DNA of 64,000 bases from Narthecium ossifragum (Eukaryota > Streptophyta > Magnoliopsida > Dioscoreales > Nartheciaceae), in contig OY986963.1 of assembly GCA_963920575.1 (NCBI GenBank), positions 1,216,896 through 1,280,895 of the forward strand, given 5' to 3'. Below the pieces are notes generated by a model, which searched no databases, was not told the origin of the DNA, and saw only the letters and a list, made by a program, of their open reading frames with translations. Below are positions 1 through 10,552 of the stretch, piece after piece. A program made the translations under genes and the position numbers. The stretch's first letter is position 1, and every line of letters starts with the position of its first letter.

Positions 1-89
1 CTTGAGTGCAAAATGAAATTAATAAGATTAGACGAAGACGTAGCACTCCTTCAGCTAATCTAAAAGTAAAAATATGTTGGTTGCTTACA

Positions 90-1295
90 TTGTGCGATTG
101 TACGATTGTGCCTATGCGACTATGATATTGTGTGATTGTACCTATGTTATTGTCTAAAGATATGTGTATGGTATTGTGCGATTGTATGAATGATATTGTG
201 CGATTGTACCTATGGTATTATGCGATTGTACGTATGGTATTGTCCGATTATTCCGTTGATTGGTATTGTGCGATTGTGCATGTGACTATGTTATTGTGTG
301 ATTGTGCCTCTGGTATTGGGCAATTGTACCTATGGTATTGTGCGATTGTGCCTGTGACTGTTATTGTGCGATTGTGCTTATGGTATTGTGCGATTGTACC
401 TATGATATCGTGCAATTATACCTATGGTATCGTGCGATTGTGCATGTGACTATGTTATTGTGCGATTGTGCCTATGGTATTGTGTGATTGTACCTATGGT
501 ATTGTTCGATTGTACCTATGGTATTGTGCGATTGTGTTATGGTATTGTGCGATTGTGCCTATGGTATTGTGTGATTGTACCTATGGTATTATACGATTGT
601 GCCTGTGACTATGTTATTGTGCGATTGTGCCTCTGGTATTATGCGATTGTACCTTTGGTATTGTACGATTGTACCTATGGTATTGTGTGATTGTGCATGT
701 GACTATTATTGTGCGATTGTGCTTATGGTATTGTGCGATTGTATCTATGGTATTGTGCGATTGTGCATGTGACTATGTTATTGTGCGATTGTGCCTCTGG
801 TATTGCGCGATTGTACCTTTGGTATTGTGCGATTAAACCTATGGTATTGTGTGATTTTGCCTGTGACTGTTATTGTGTGATTGTGCTTATGGTATTGTGC
901 GATTGTACCTATGGTATTGTACGATTGTACCTGTGACTGGTAATTGTGCGATTGTGCTTATGTTATTGTGCGATTGTGCTTATGTTATTGTGCGATTGTG
1001 TCTATGGTATTGTGCGATTGTACCTATGGTATTGTGTGATTGTGCCCATGTGTATGGTATTGTGCGATTGTGCCTATGTAACTATGGTATTGTGCGATTG
1101 TGCCTATATAACTATGATATTGTGCGATTATACCTATGGTATTGTGCGATTGTAATTATGAGATTTTGTGATTGTACGTATGGTATTGTGTGATTGTGCC
1201 TATGATTGGCATTGTGCGATTGTGCATGTAACTATGTTATTGTGCGATTGTGCTTACGGTATTGTGCGATTGTACTTATGATATTGTGCGATTGT
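90..1295. repeat. 22-bp minisatellite array
   Basis: The region is a near-continuous tandem array with a period of 22 bp. The unit begins GTATTGTGCGATTGT and continues with RCCTATG, and it recurs about 50 times with point changes and a few longer variants such as TGCATGTGACTATGTT. Because 22 is not a multiple of 3 and the unit lacks stops on the plus strand, all three plus frames stay open for long stretches and give repetitive Cys/Tyr/Val-rich peptides. These look like by-products of the repeat and not genes. Confidence 0.93.
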
Positions 1296-2440
1296 TATTT
1301 GGATGGAGTTGCATAAATTTTTATTTAGCTTGTTATTTGGATGTCATTATCGACAACAGCTAAGAATAGAAAATTTAGAAAGAAGAGCCAACTTTAGTTG
1401 TGCTCATATTAAGCAAATGGATATTGTGGAACATCAAAAGTGCTTTCCATTTAAATATGAGCAACTACTCTTACAGAAACTAAATATTATTTAAAATGTG
1501 CATGACAATCATGATAATTTGTATGATACCCATAGTGCCTATAAACAATATATTTTCAGCTTATCATCCACTCGGTTTATACCCTTGCCCGTAAAATTTC
1601 CATCCAAAGACTGCATGCTCATAATGGTCAGATGACCCGTAAGGCGCATTTATCTAGCCTTCTCAGGAGGACTAGAATCGTCACTGAGAATTAGCTTCTG
1701 GTTTTGAAATTTCTTGGAAGTCATACTTTACATGCCCTAGGTAGAGACCACAAGCATGTGCCATAGGACTTGTAGCAGTAACTATTTTTGCATCCAAAAT
1801 CCTTGCAACTGCAAAGAAGGCGATGAACATGTTAACATTTGAGGATATGAGATCATTTTTTGCAAGTAATAAGTACCACATTACAGCAGCAGGAAAATAC
1901 CATCAGTAGGAGACAAGTCCCCAGTTCCAACGCATTTCATGACACCAATAAGCAGTCTTACAAGCAAAAGTGTTCCATTCAAATCACAACCCATAGAGCT
2001 TTATTATGAAATGCGAAGATTTCATTCTCAACCAGCAGATTTTTAGGTCAAACAAACCTAGAACTAGAAGAATAAATAAATTATCTGGTGGTATAGAAAG
2101 GAATGCGCTCTGGCCGTTATGACAAAACAACGATGCCCAATTCTTTGTCCAAATACTCTAGAACTAGAGTCTTGAGCATCATCATCACAGATTTTTGAAC
2201 ATTGTGTTGATGACTTGAGCTCTGATGTATTAGAGTCTACAAGAGTTCCATCGCAAGGTTTCATGTTTCAGTCCACTAGATTTGAAGTATAGAGGTGGAA
2301 GAACTTCAGAAATGCTAAGTTCATCCAAGTTTCTAATATGAGAGTTTGCATGTGCTTCACCAAATTAGCATTAAGGGCTAAATTATTCGATATGCTGGAG
2401 AAGTTAAAGAAGACAGACTTTATACCAATTAGTTACTTCT
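1296..2440. other. Unassigned spacer
   Basis: Only short open frames are present here. Two minus-strand frames (1681-1881 and 2064-2264) have ordinary amino-acid composition, but I cannot link them to a family. They lie downstream of the RPN1 relic on the same strand and could be decayed flanking exons. Confidence 0.4.
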
Positions 2441-3994
2441 AGCTTGTCCCACTACATCAACAGCTTGACCAACCAACCCTTACAGGAACAGAGAGAGGCT
2501 TCAGGTTCTCATCAACAATCATCAGCCTCCTTGGCTGCAATGATCAAGAAATTGGACATGATTTCATTTAAACTATGAAAACTCATTAATGGACAAATTA
2601 TGACCACAAGACAATTGTAGGTATATCTGTAAGTTTGAATGGGGACCTGCATAGCCAAGACAAGGATGTAAAGCAAGTAATGATATTTCCTCAGGATGAT
2701 GGATTTCATGTCCAAACTTCGTTGAGCACGTTGACTAATCCAACAAGTGCGGTTCTGTCAATGGCAGGCAGAAAATAGTGAGAACAATGCTCTATACAAA
2801 AACAGGATCAAACTCTAAACATCCAAAAGAAAATGCTCACGGTGAAATCTTCAGAGACTGCCTGGGACTGGCTTTCGTATAAAATTGGAACATGCTACAA
2901 TGAAGGCAGTGAGTAAAAGATGAAACTAAATAAGCTTCATCACACATTCAAATATCATGGATAAGCATATAATCAGAAATAAAAAAACAGCTTTTACTCA
3001 AAGGAAGAGCCAAGAGAACATAATGCGATAAGCTGAATTACAATACATATTTCTTGCAAAATACATAATAAGCATGTACCAAATCATTCGGGAGGAAAGA
3101 CATTACTGGCAAGTCAATACTAGTGACAACACACACACGCACACACAAAAAAAAGGAAAAAAAATTCAAAGTATAAGTTTGTTTTGTTACATGTTTTCCC
3201 ATGTATAGAAGGCCAAGTGCTACAGGGAGCAAACAAGTAAGGGGCTCACTCAGCTCAGTTTCACTGCGGTCCATTAAGGCAAAAATGATAGACTGAGGAA
3301 TGTCTTCATTACATGAGCCAATGTACACTAGCCCCAAGGTTATGGCAGTACATACGAGAACCTCAAGAAAAATGTCTTTGGGACTCCCAATATCAGGGAT
3401 AGACGAATTCTAAGCTGGTGGTGTGGAGGAGAAGTCAGTATCAGTAAAGTTCATATCCTCAAGAGCTGAATATGAAATATGATAGTATCACCTCATAGGT
3501 AAATGAACCAGCATATGCAATGCCAAGGCCCAAAATGGCTCCTATTCGGAGTATCATATCATCTTTGCTGATGAAGTCTATTAGAAGTGCCATTGCCTAC
3601 TATAGCAATTAGATAAGGAAAGTAAATACATACGGGTCACAATCATTTTTTATGCCACTATTAACAATTCCGACACCTAACAAAGCACTAGCAACAACAT
3701 GGTTGTCATTGTTGTGCAGTTACTTGTCAATTTACGCCAGCCTAGAGTCCACATCCCACAAGGGAATCATCCCCTGATATCAGAAATCAAGGTATGAATG
3801 TCTGTTGGAAGAAATTCATGATCCAACACCGTAATGCAAATAAAGATAATGTAGAAAGCACAACAGATACGAATGTTAGCATACCATACTTGCAGCCGCT
3901 CACTGGCCTTTCCATGTTCTTTAATTTTAAATAGCCAGCTAGACGATCCACCACTTGAAGATTCCGATGGAATGGTCATTAACTTATCCTGCAT
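2440..3994 (-). pseudogene. RPN1: 26S proteasome regulatory subunit RPN1 (PSMD2-like) relic
   Basis: Several separated blocks match, in order, the PC-repeat half of RPN1, the base subunit that docks ubiquitin receptors on the 26S proteasome. They are QDKLMTIPSESSSGG and KEHGKAS (about 3890-3994), LWDVDS..NDNHVVASALLGVG (3645-3765), RIGAILGLGIAYAGS (3500-3600), LVYIGSCNED..QSIIFALMDRSE (3190-3400), LDMKSIILRKYHYLLY (2640-2715) and VDENLKPLSVPVRVG (2455-2520). The copy is dead. In-frame TAA codons stand at 3732-3734 and 3720-3722, where the family has Gln and Tyr. A 4-bp AACC duplication near 2468-2477 shifts the frame before the QAVDVVGQA motif. The exons between about 2720 and 3190 and the whole N-terminal half are missing. 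The 5' edge coincides with an acceptor-like TGCAG and abuts a repeat. Intron remnants argue for a segmental copy and not a processed one. Confidence 0.85.
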
Positions 3995-4019
3995 ATATTT
4001 CAGGGAATGTTACCAAAAG

Positions 4020-4250
4020 TTGAGGATGGCCACCGGCCGCGAGATCGATGAGGAGGAGGACGCCTACCACAAGATCGATGAGGAGGACGCCGGCCGCAAG
4101 ATCGATGAGGAGGACCACCGGATGCGAGATCGATGAGGAGGACGCCGGCTGCGAGATCGATGAGGAGGACGATCACTGCCAGCGAGATCGGAAGAGAGAG
4201 AGCGAGATCGATGAGGAGGAGGATGCCTACCAGCGAGATCAGGAGTGATC
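4020..4250. repeat. 27-bp GC-rich tandem repeat
   Basis: About eight imperfect units share the core GAGATCGATGAGGAGGAC followed by GCCGGCYGC or a shorter or diverged linker. On the plus strand the unit reads as an acidic EIDEED peptide repeat; on the minus strand it reads PPHRSR. It begins immediately upstream of the surviving 5'-most RPN1 exon. I see no start codon, gene context or family match, so I treat it as a minisatellite. Confidence 0.8.
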
Positions 4251-4410
4251 TCTCTCTCGGGAGTCGAGAGTGAAGGAAGAGCCGAGAGTTTCGTAGGATA
4301 TTTAAACACACATACCACCTAGGATGTAGATTTTACGATTCTACCCTGCCACATCAGATCGGTGTTTTACACCGATCCGGTTAGCCGGTGCGAGAAACAT
4401 TTTCCTAAAG

Positions 4411-4466
4411 TAATTGTCGGACACGGATCTATGGAGGATAATTGTCGGACTCGGATCTATGGAGGA
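4411..4466. repeat. 28-bp tandem duplication
   Basis: Two adjacent 28-bp units begin TAATTGTCGGAC and differ at one base. They lie just outside the left target duplication of the Mutator-like element. Confidence 0.8.
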
Positions 4467-4489
4467 TCCGAATAAGTGATTCAAAAGTA

Positions 4490-5602
4490 AGGATTTTTGC
4501 ATTCCGGTACTATGGACTTTTCCAAAAATACAGTTTGGTACCACAATATTTGAGATTTGCAATTTGCAATTTGATACCACCAATTTATAATATCAGGGTA
4601 AAGTGATTCAAGCACCCAAACGACGTTATATGGGCTGACGGTAAACTAGTCCACGTGACACGCACGTGACTATCGTCAGCCCATTTACACCGTGTTAGTG
4701 TTGCACGATGTTGGCGTCGAGGCCCCACGCACGGCGGAGGGCGATGCGAGCGAGGTCGGTCTCTCCAGCCACCTCTCCCTCTTCTTCTTCTTCTTTCTCC
4801 TCCTCCCCCATCTCTTTGTTGATTCTCCTTCTCTGCCCACACTAGCTCTGTCGCACGGCTCCTTTGCACCCACTCCGTCAGCGCAGTCACCTCCCCCTTC
4901 TTCTTCTTCTTCTTCTTTTTCTTTCTTCTCCTCCCCCATCTCTCTGTTGCTTCTCCTCCTCTGCCCGCAACAATACCGTCGCACAGCTCCCTTGCACCAA
5001 CTCCGTCGCACGGCCCTTTTCTCCCTCACGCGATCGCACAACACTCGCACCAACTCCGTCCTGCGTAGTCCACAGCTTGAGCCGAAACACTCCGCCGAAG
5101 TCCCACATGCTCGCCACCGCCCATGATTCCGGCAGCACCGCCATGAACGCCTCCGCTCCCTCTCACACCACCACCTCCCCATTGCCTCTATACACGGCGA
5201 GGAAGGTCCCGACAGAGAGCTGATTGCGGAGCACTGCGTCGATGTCACTCGGGAAGAACTCCGTGACGGAGAATCGGCGACGGTAGAGGATTTCGATGTC
5301 GACGAGAGAGAGGCGGATGACGGCGGCGCTGCGAGGAGTCGGGATGGATGACGACGTTGACGGGAGAGGGGCAGATGACAAGAGATAGGTGAGAAACAGG
5401 TGCAAAACCCGAGAAACGCGTGTAAAACCGCTCATGTGTGCGCACGTGAGCGGTTTTTCATCAAATTATAGTAACGGAGTCGGAGGTCGGAACTAAATTT
5501 CACTTAGTTTATAATTTGATGGTATCGAATTGTAAATCCCAAACCTAGTGGTACCAAAATGCATTTCTGAAAAAATACATGGTACCGGAATGCAAAAATC
5601 CC
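4490..5602. mobile_element. Non-autonomous Mutator-like element (MULE), possible Pack-MULE
   Basis: An exact 9-bp direct repeat, TCAAAAGTA, stands at 4481-4489 and 5603-5611. Directly inside it are inverted termini beginning GGATTTTTGCATTCCGG that can be followed imperfectly for about 100 bp on each side. A 9-bp target duplication with long inverted termini is the signature of Mutator-like elements. The 1.1-kb element carries no transposase. Its interior is much more GC-rich than the flanks and holds overlapping Arg/Ser-rich open frames plus an internal duplication of about 110 bp (near 4790-4880 and 4910-5010). The GC-rich core might be captured gene sequence, as in Pack-MULEs, but I recognise no donor gene. 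Confidence 0.88.
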
Positions 5603-5611
5603 TCAAAAGTA

Positions 5612-6072
5612 TTTGTATTCTCTCATGGTCTATCGAGATCTCATCGAAGCCGAGGTATAATCGGATTCAAATCCTATTGGTTAGGTGTGAGAAACTAATT
5701 TATTTCTGGTTGTTCTTGTTTTCTAGGAAATTATATAAAAGGAAACCAATGCCTCGCACATGAGAACTCAATTGTTAGCCTGATAGGCTGATAGCAACCT
5801 TTCCTATTACTAATGTGGGTTTTGGATGTTCAATTATCCTCCAAAAACTTATCGGATTTGAAACTGGCAAGTTATCTACCTTGTTACTTGTCAGAATCTC
5901 GAGTTGAATTATGTTTCACTTTTTTTTATTGTTTCTGAAATTAGCAAACCACTCCGACATGCATGGGTTTTCTAATTTCCTAAATAGTATGTTATATTTA
6001 TATGGAGGCCAATAATACATGTGGGTGCTGCTTGGGGGTGGAGATTCTGCTACAATAAATAGATTTTAGTAT
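5612..6072. other. Spacer
   Basis: AT-rich sequence between two transposons. I see no gene or repeat in it. Confidence 0.5.
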
Positions 6073-6742
6073 GGGCATGTTTGCTTCATGTGAAGTTGCC
6101 GGAAGTCACTTTTTTGAAGTGACTTCTGAGCCACTTCATGTGTTTGGTTGCTCGAAAGTGGGGTTGAAGTGCAAGTCACTGTAGCAAAAGCTGTCACTTC
6201 CCAATTCGACTTTCGGTCTTTTTGATCTGAAGTCATTTGAAGTAGCATTTAAAGTGGAAAATATATTAATAATATTATATTATAATAAAATATTAATATA
6301 AGTAGGTCTCACTTATCACGTATCACCTCGTGATTGATCCACGTCATCCAAAATAATATTATTTCTAATAATTTAATTTAAAAGTTATTAAATTATTAAT
6401 ATTTTAAGATTAAAATATTATTTTAATGTTTTAATTTTAATATTTTAAGTGACAAATAATGTTAATAATATCATACTGTAATAAAATATTAATATAAATG
6501 GATCCCACATGTCACGTGGCACCTTGTGATTAGTTCACGTCATCTAAAATAGTATTATTTTTTAATATTTTAATATAAGGAAATTATTAAAATATTAAAT
6601 AGTTGGGGGTGATCATATCCCACTTCAAACATCAAACACCAAAACTCAGAAACCCCCCGAAGTCACTTCACTTCACTTCACTTCATTTTACTCCTCAGAA
6701 GTCACTTCACTTCAGCTCAATTCTCAGCAACCAAACATGTCC
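6073..6742. mobile_element. TIR element with an internal duplication
   Basis: The ends are inverted copies: GGGCATGTTTG on the left and, on the complement, GGACATGTTTGGTTGC on the right. Next to both ends lie repeated GAAGTGACTTC/TCACTTC motifs. Inside, an AT-rich block of about 195 bp, including a CACGTGGCACC-like stretch and TTAATATAA runs, is present twice in tandem (from about 6267 and 6462). The GTTTGG-rich terminus resembles plant hAT or PIF/Harbinger MITEs. Neither a clean 3-bp nor an 8-bp target duplication is visible, so the superfamily is open. Confidence 0.65.
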
Positions 6743-7465
6743 TTTGTCAAATCGAAATTGGATGTAGTTTTAAGTCAGGGAAGTTATTTTAAAAAAAAAT
6801 TCACTTACCTTTCAATTTATCAACTTGAGATATTTTTGTGTTTCTTTACAAAACATTTCAATTGCATAAATTTGATATCAAAATATCCCTCGTCAACTCA
6901 ACTGCCTTGCCACATCACCTAGAAGGGAGAGAGATGCATTAAATAGATATGAGAGTTTCTCTCTCCATCCACTCTCTCTCATAACTAAATGACGTATGAG
7001 GAAAAATCGAAGAACATGAAGTAGAGGGGGAATGGAGTTCAAAAGATGTAAAGAGAGAGACATATAAGGGAAAATATGAAGTAGATGAGGTATTTTTTTA
7101 AATATTTAAAGGAATATCATTGAAGGTTTTATATAATCCTTTCTTCTATTCCAACAATGGTTTATTGAGATTATGTGGTATTCGTTTAAATATTTCTTTG
7201 AGGAATACCAGTGAATGTTTTAGATAATAGCCTGAATTCGATCCATCCTCAGCCTAATTTATATCTCTCTTCTCCCAACCCCACCCCAACCACGATCGTA
7301 GCCTCCACGGTGAGATCCTCGACGACTCCGGTAGCCTCGATGATGGGGTCGGCGACCGCCCCCACCCCCTCCATCTCCCTCCCCACTCTCCAACTCATCC
7401 CCTCCTCCCCCCACCTCATCTCCGGCCACCACTACCCCCACCCTTTGCTCAGACACCTCCCCCTC
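6743..7465. other. Spacer
   Basis: AT-rich in the first half with GA-rich tracts near 6950-7080, then pyrimidine-rich toward 7470. The open frames on both strands near 7211-7465 are low-complexity Ser/Pro or Gly/Val frames next to the SKP1-like relic. I call nothing here. Confidence 0.4.
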
Positions 7466-7469
7466 ATCA

Positions 7470-7884
7470 CTCACCACGACGAAGAACTCGAGAATCTCCT
7501 CGACGGACATCCTTCCTCTTCCATCTTGCACATCACATGGAGCAACCGCTTGCAATCCAGGTAGCTTGCCGCCATGAGCACGTCGAACACCATCCCCTTG
7601 GTCATCAGCTTTCCAAACTCTGTGTCCCACTCCTCCAAACCATCATCACCATCGACCTCCCCTGCCGCTTCCTTCTCGGCGCTCTCAGCCTCCGTGGTGG
7701 TGGTGGTTCCAGAACTCTATCACCTTCCTGAGCACACGAGCGTCGACGAAACTGAGGGGTATCGTTCCGGCGCGGCCGCCGGTTTCGATGGCGTTCCTGA
7801 TCGTCACCGAAGAGGAGGTCGCCACCTTCTCAACCTCGAACTCATGGCCGTCGGAGCTCTTCAGGATCACCGTCTTCTTCTCAG
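7470..7884 (-). pseudogene. SKP1-like (SCF ubiquitin ligase adaptor) relic
   Basis: SKP1 bridges cullin-1 and F-box proteins. The frame from about 7870 downward reads VILKSSDGHEFEVEKVAT, then IPLSFVDARVLRKVIEF, which is the N-terminal BTB-like half of SKP1. A frame change in the CAC/ACC run near 7690-7710 (an early stop in the first frame) leads into EEWDTEFGKLMTKGMVF, DVLMAASYLDCKRLLHVMC. A second frame change near 7508-7528 leads into MSVEEILEFF, which corresponds to the family's KTPEEIRKTFNI stretch. The family's WAFE C-terminus is not visible. No in-frame ATG stands upstream of the first block, where the sequence reads CTACGTGCTGAG. Plant SKP1 genes form a large, fast-decaying family and are often intronless, which fits a dead single-exon copy. 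Confidence 0.8.
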
Positions 7885-8039
7885 CACGTAGTACGCACCC
7901 TCTCAGCTACATGTGTACATATATAGCGTGTGCTATTGAGTCTATAAGCCAAGTAGAGTAGGACTAGGACTCGTTTTAGGACACAAAAGTCACAAAAGTG
8001 GTCCGAGTTCAGGTCGGACTCGGATGAGATATCATACAA

Positions 8040-8333
8040 GTCCAAATTGGGCTCTAATGGGCCTTTTTGGGCTCCATTGGCCCGTATGGGCCCATTAACA
8101 CCATTAGGTCCATTAGTGCGAGTAACAAAAGAGCAAAGAAGTGGGGACGTTTCGAGACTTCGAGTTCGACTCCAACGAAGCTAAAGGTATGGTGGGTTTT
8201 TAGGGTTTAGGAAGGGTTTCTTTTGCTCGCGTTTCTATCGGGATTTCGAGTCCTATACGTGTTAAGGATTAATTTTTTGGCGATGTTTTGCAAGGTAATC
8301 GAATCGGGTGGAGTATATTGTTAGGGTTTGAGG
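8040..8333 (+). promoter_or_regulatory. NRPB8 promoter and 5' leader: Site II cluster and telo-box
   Basis: Between 8048 and 8094 there are at least five TGGGCY (Site II) hexamers on the two strands, at 8048, 8058, 8068, 8087 and, on the minus strand, 8089-8094. A telo-box (TTAGGGTTT) lies at 8200-8208. Site II and telo-box pairs are known from promoters of plant ribosomal-protein and other growth-linked genes and bind TCP-class factors. A leader intron is possible from AAAG/GTATGG (8187) to TTGTTAG (8324), just before the start codon. Confidence 0.6.
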
Positions 8334-10552
8334 ATGGTGGAGCTTCTCTTTGAGGACATCTTTACGGTGACGAATATAGATCCCGGTGGCAAGAAGTTCG
8401 ATAAAGGTAATGCAATCCTTTTCTATTTTTTTTCTATGATCTCTAGTAGCGAGTTTTTATGATATTTTTGGCTAATGCGGACTGTTAGGATTGTTGTTGG
8501 AATTATCGTGTGATGGCTTTGCTAGTATGATATAGGAATCCTGGGTTTTCGTTTCGTTCTCCCCGGATGTTTAATCTCAATTGAAACATTATAGTGATAT
8601 GTTATTATTTGTTTGCCTGGCATAAAGTGAGGATTTTGGTGGTCAGATGCTTATGGATGGCTTTATAGCGATTGCTTCTGTTATTGAAACCTTTCTCTTG
8701 GTATAAATTTGTCTTAATTACTGTGTGTTAGCAGTGTTTTTTGTGGATTTAAAGTTTGTTGCTGGTGTTATTCTTTGCTGATGGAGATTCTATTATTTGT
8801 TATTTCTGACGTGGGTCTCTCCATCTATAGTGTCTCGAATTGAAGCACGCAGCGAGCAGTTTGAAATGTATATGCAGCTTGATATCAATACTGAGATTTA
8901 TCCTATGAAAATTGGGGAAAAGTTCACCATGGTTTTAGCTCCAACATTAAATCTTGATGGAACTCCTGACAGTGGCTATTACACGCAGGTAATCAAAAGC
9001 CTCAATGATTAATTTTCTTCTTTTAAAGTCTATTGTATTGGGTCGATGCAAAATAATCAAGATGACTCTCTTATGTGTCACGTCATTGGAGCAACATAGA
9101 CATTCCAATACACACAGTCATTATGCACCATTTTCTTTTCATATACATGTATATATGTATATATATGTATATGAGTATTTGCACTTCTTCATTATGTTGC
9201 TTATGGTGAGTCAACTATTTGTAGTAACTTGGGGTTGCCTTACCGAACTCATGCCAATAACCCTGTATCACCTAGATACTCGGTGTTCCTCCTTTCTAAG
9301 TTGTAACATAAACCATTTGTTTTGTGATATCAGTGTAGATTACTGCCCCAATCCAATTAGTTTCTAATTTTGTTCCTCTATTGATCTTGGTCTAAGATAC
9401 TTTTAACCAATAGTCGCGCTTATTATTCTAAGTTGCATCATGTGTGTGGACTTTGCTATTCATCCACTGTTCTGAAGCTTACAGTGGCATGTCGCCAGTA
9501 AGAGAGGGGTCCAGGATGTGAATCAGAGATGGGTATCACTGACAATAGCGACATGTTCATATCCCGCAATTCTTGCCTCTTGTTTCTGCATTCTCTAGTT
9601 ATAGGTTGAAATGACCCTTATATCTTTATATCTCTCTGTACTTGATTGTTATTATTTCCCGAAAAGCTCATTTTTCACATCTGATAATTTGTCTACATTT
9701 TGCAGGGTGGGAGGAGGTCACTCGCAGACAAGTTCGAATACGTGATGCACGGGAAGCTCTATAAGATCTCCGAAGAAAGTTCTAAAGAAACTTCTAAAGA
9801 AAGTTCTAATGTATCAAATGTGAAAGTGTATGCCCTTTTATTCCATGTTACATTCAGTAGCTTTCACTCATATATTTTATCGACTTTTGAGTTTCCAATT
9901 TGTTGCCTTCTGATTTTCAGGTCAAATCTAGTAACCACTGTAGTGTTATCTTGCTTTCTCTATGTTGCAATCTATGCAACCATTTTTTCTAAATAGTTTG
10001 GAGGCCAATGCCACTACCTGCTCAACTAAAGTGATTTGTCAAAAGTGCTATAAGCTTGATTTTGTCAGTTTATGGTAGTTTTTTTTAATAGTTAAGCCTT
10101 CTTCCCTGTCTTAGGGTAACACATATCCCATGCATTTTGTCAGTTTATGAAAATTATCCTATGGTTTAAAGTGGAACACATAGGTTCAACTAGGGAATGA
10201 ATCCGTTTTGTAGTCTGATTTACCCAAGGAACTGTTAGAGATAAATCAATATGACAATGCATTGCAAAATTCTTATACCATGGAAAATCATAACCCTGTT
10301 TTACTAGTGTTATGTAATTGAACTAGTACATTCTAAGTTTACATTCAACAGTTTCTCTCGGTGACATCGTTCTTGTTCAGACCATTCCTCTTAGGAACCT
10401 TTTCTGATGGGGAGTAATTCATTTTTTCCCTTATTTTCAGGGAGATGTATGCTTCTTATGGTGGCTTGCTGATGATGCTGAAGGGAGATCCGTCCAATGC
10501 GGCTAACTTCGAACTGGATCAGAGACACTTCCTGCTAATTAGGAAAGTCTGA
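8334..10552 (+). CDS. NRPB8: RNA polymerase I/II/III (IV, V) shared subunit RPB8
   Basis: RPB8 (RPABC3) is a small OB-fold subunit shared by all nuclear RNA polymerases. Four exons join in phase: 8334-8406, 8831-8988, 9706-9827 and 10441-10552. All introns are GT-AG and the sum is 465 nt, or 154 residues. The protein opens [20 protein letters not shown], then reads [52 protein letters not shown] and [11 protein letters not shown], and ends [14 protein letters not shown]. This is the whole family from end to end at its usual length of about 145-155. Between KLYKI and EMYASYGG sits a Ser/Glu/Lys-rich loop, [17 protein letters not shown], a position where the family is variable. The start is the first ATG after the predicted leader intron. 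Plants usually have two RPB8 genes; I cannot say which this is. Confidence 0.95.

Noticed and set aside
132..1193. Overlapping plus-strand open frames of 60-106 codons
   Set aside because: They are by-products of the stop-free 22-bp tandem repeat and differ only by frame.
90..1295. CRISPR-like repeat array
   Set aside because: Units are directly adjacent with no unique spacers, and the sequence is plant nuclear DNA.
4685..5248. 187-codon minus-strand frame and its plus-strand partners
   Set aside because: Low-complexity Arg/Glu/Ser frames inside the GC-rich core of the Mutator-like element, with no domain and open on both strands.
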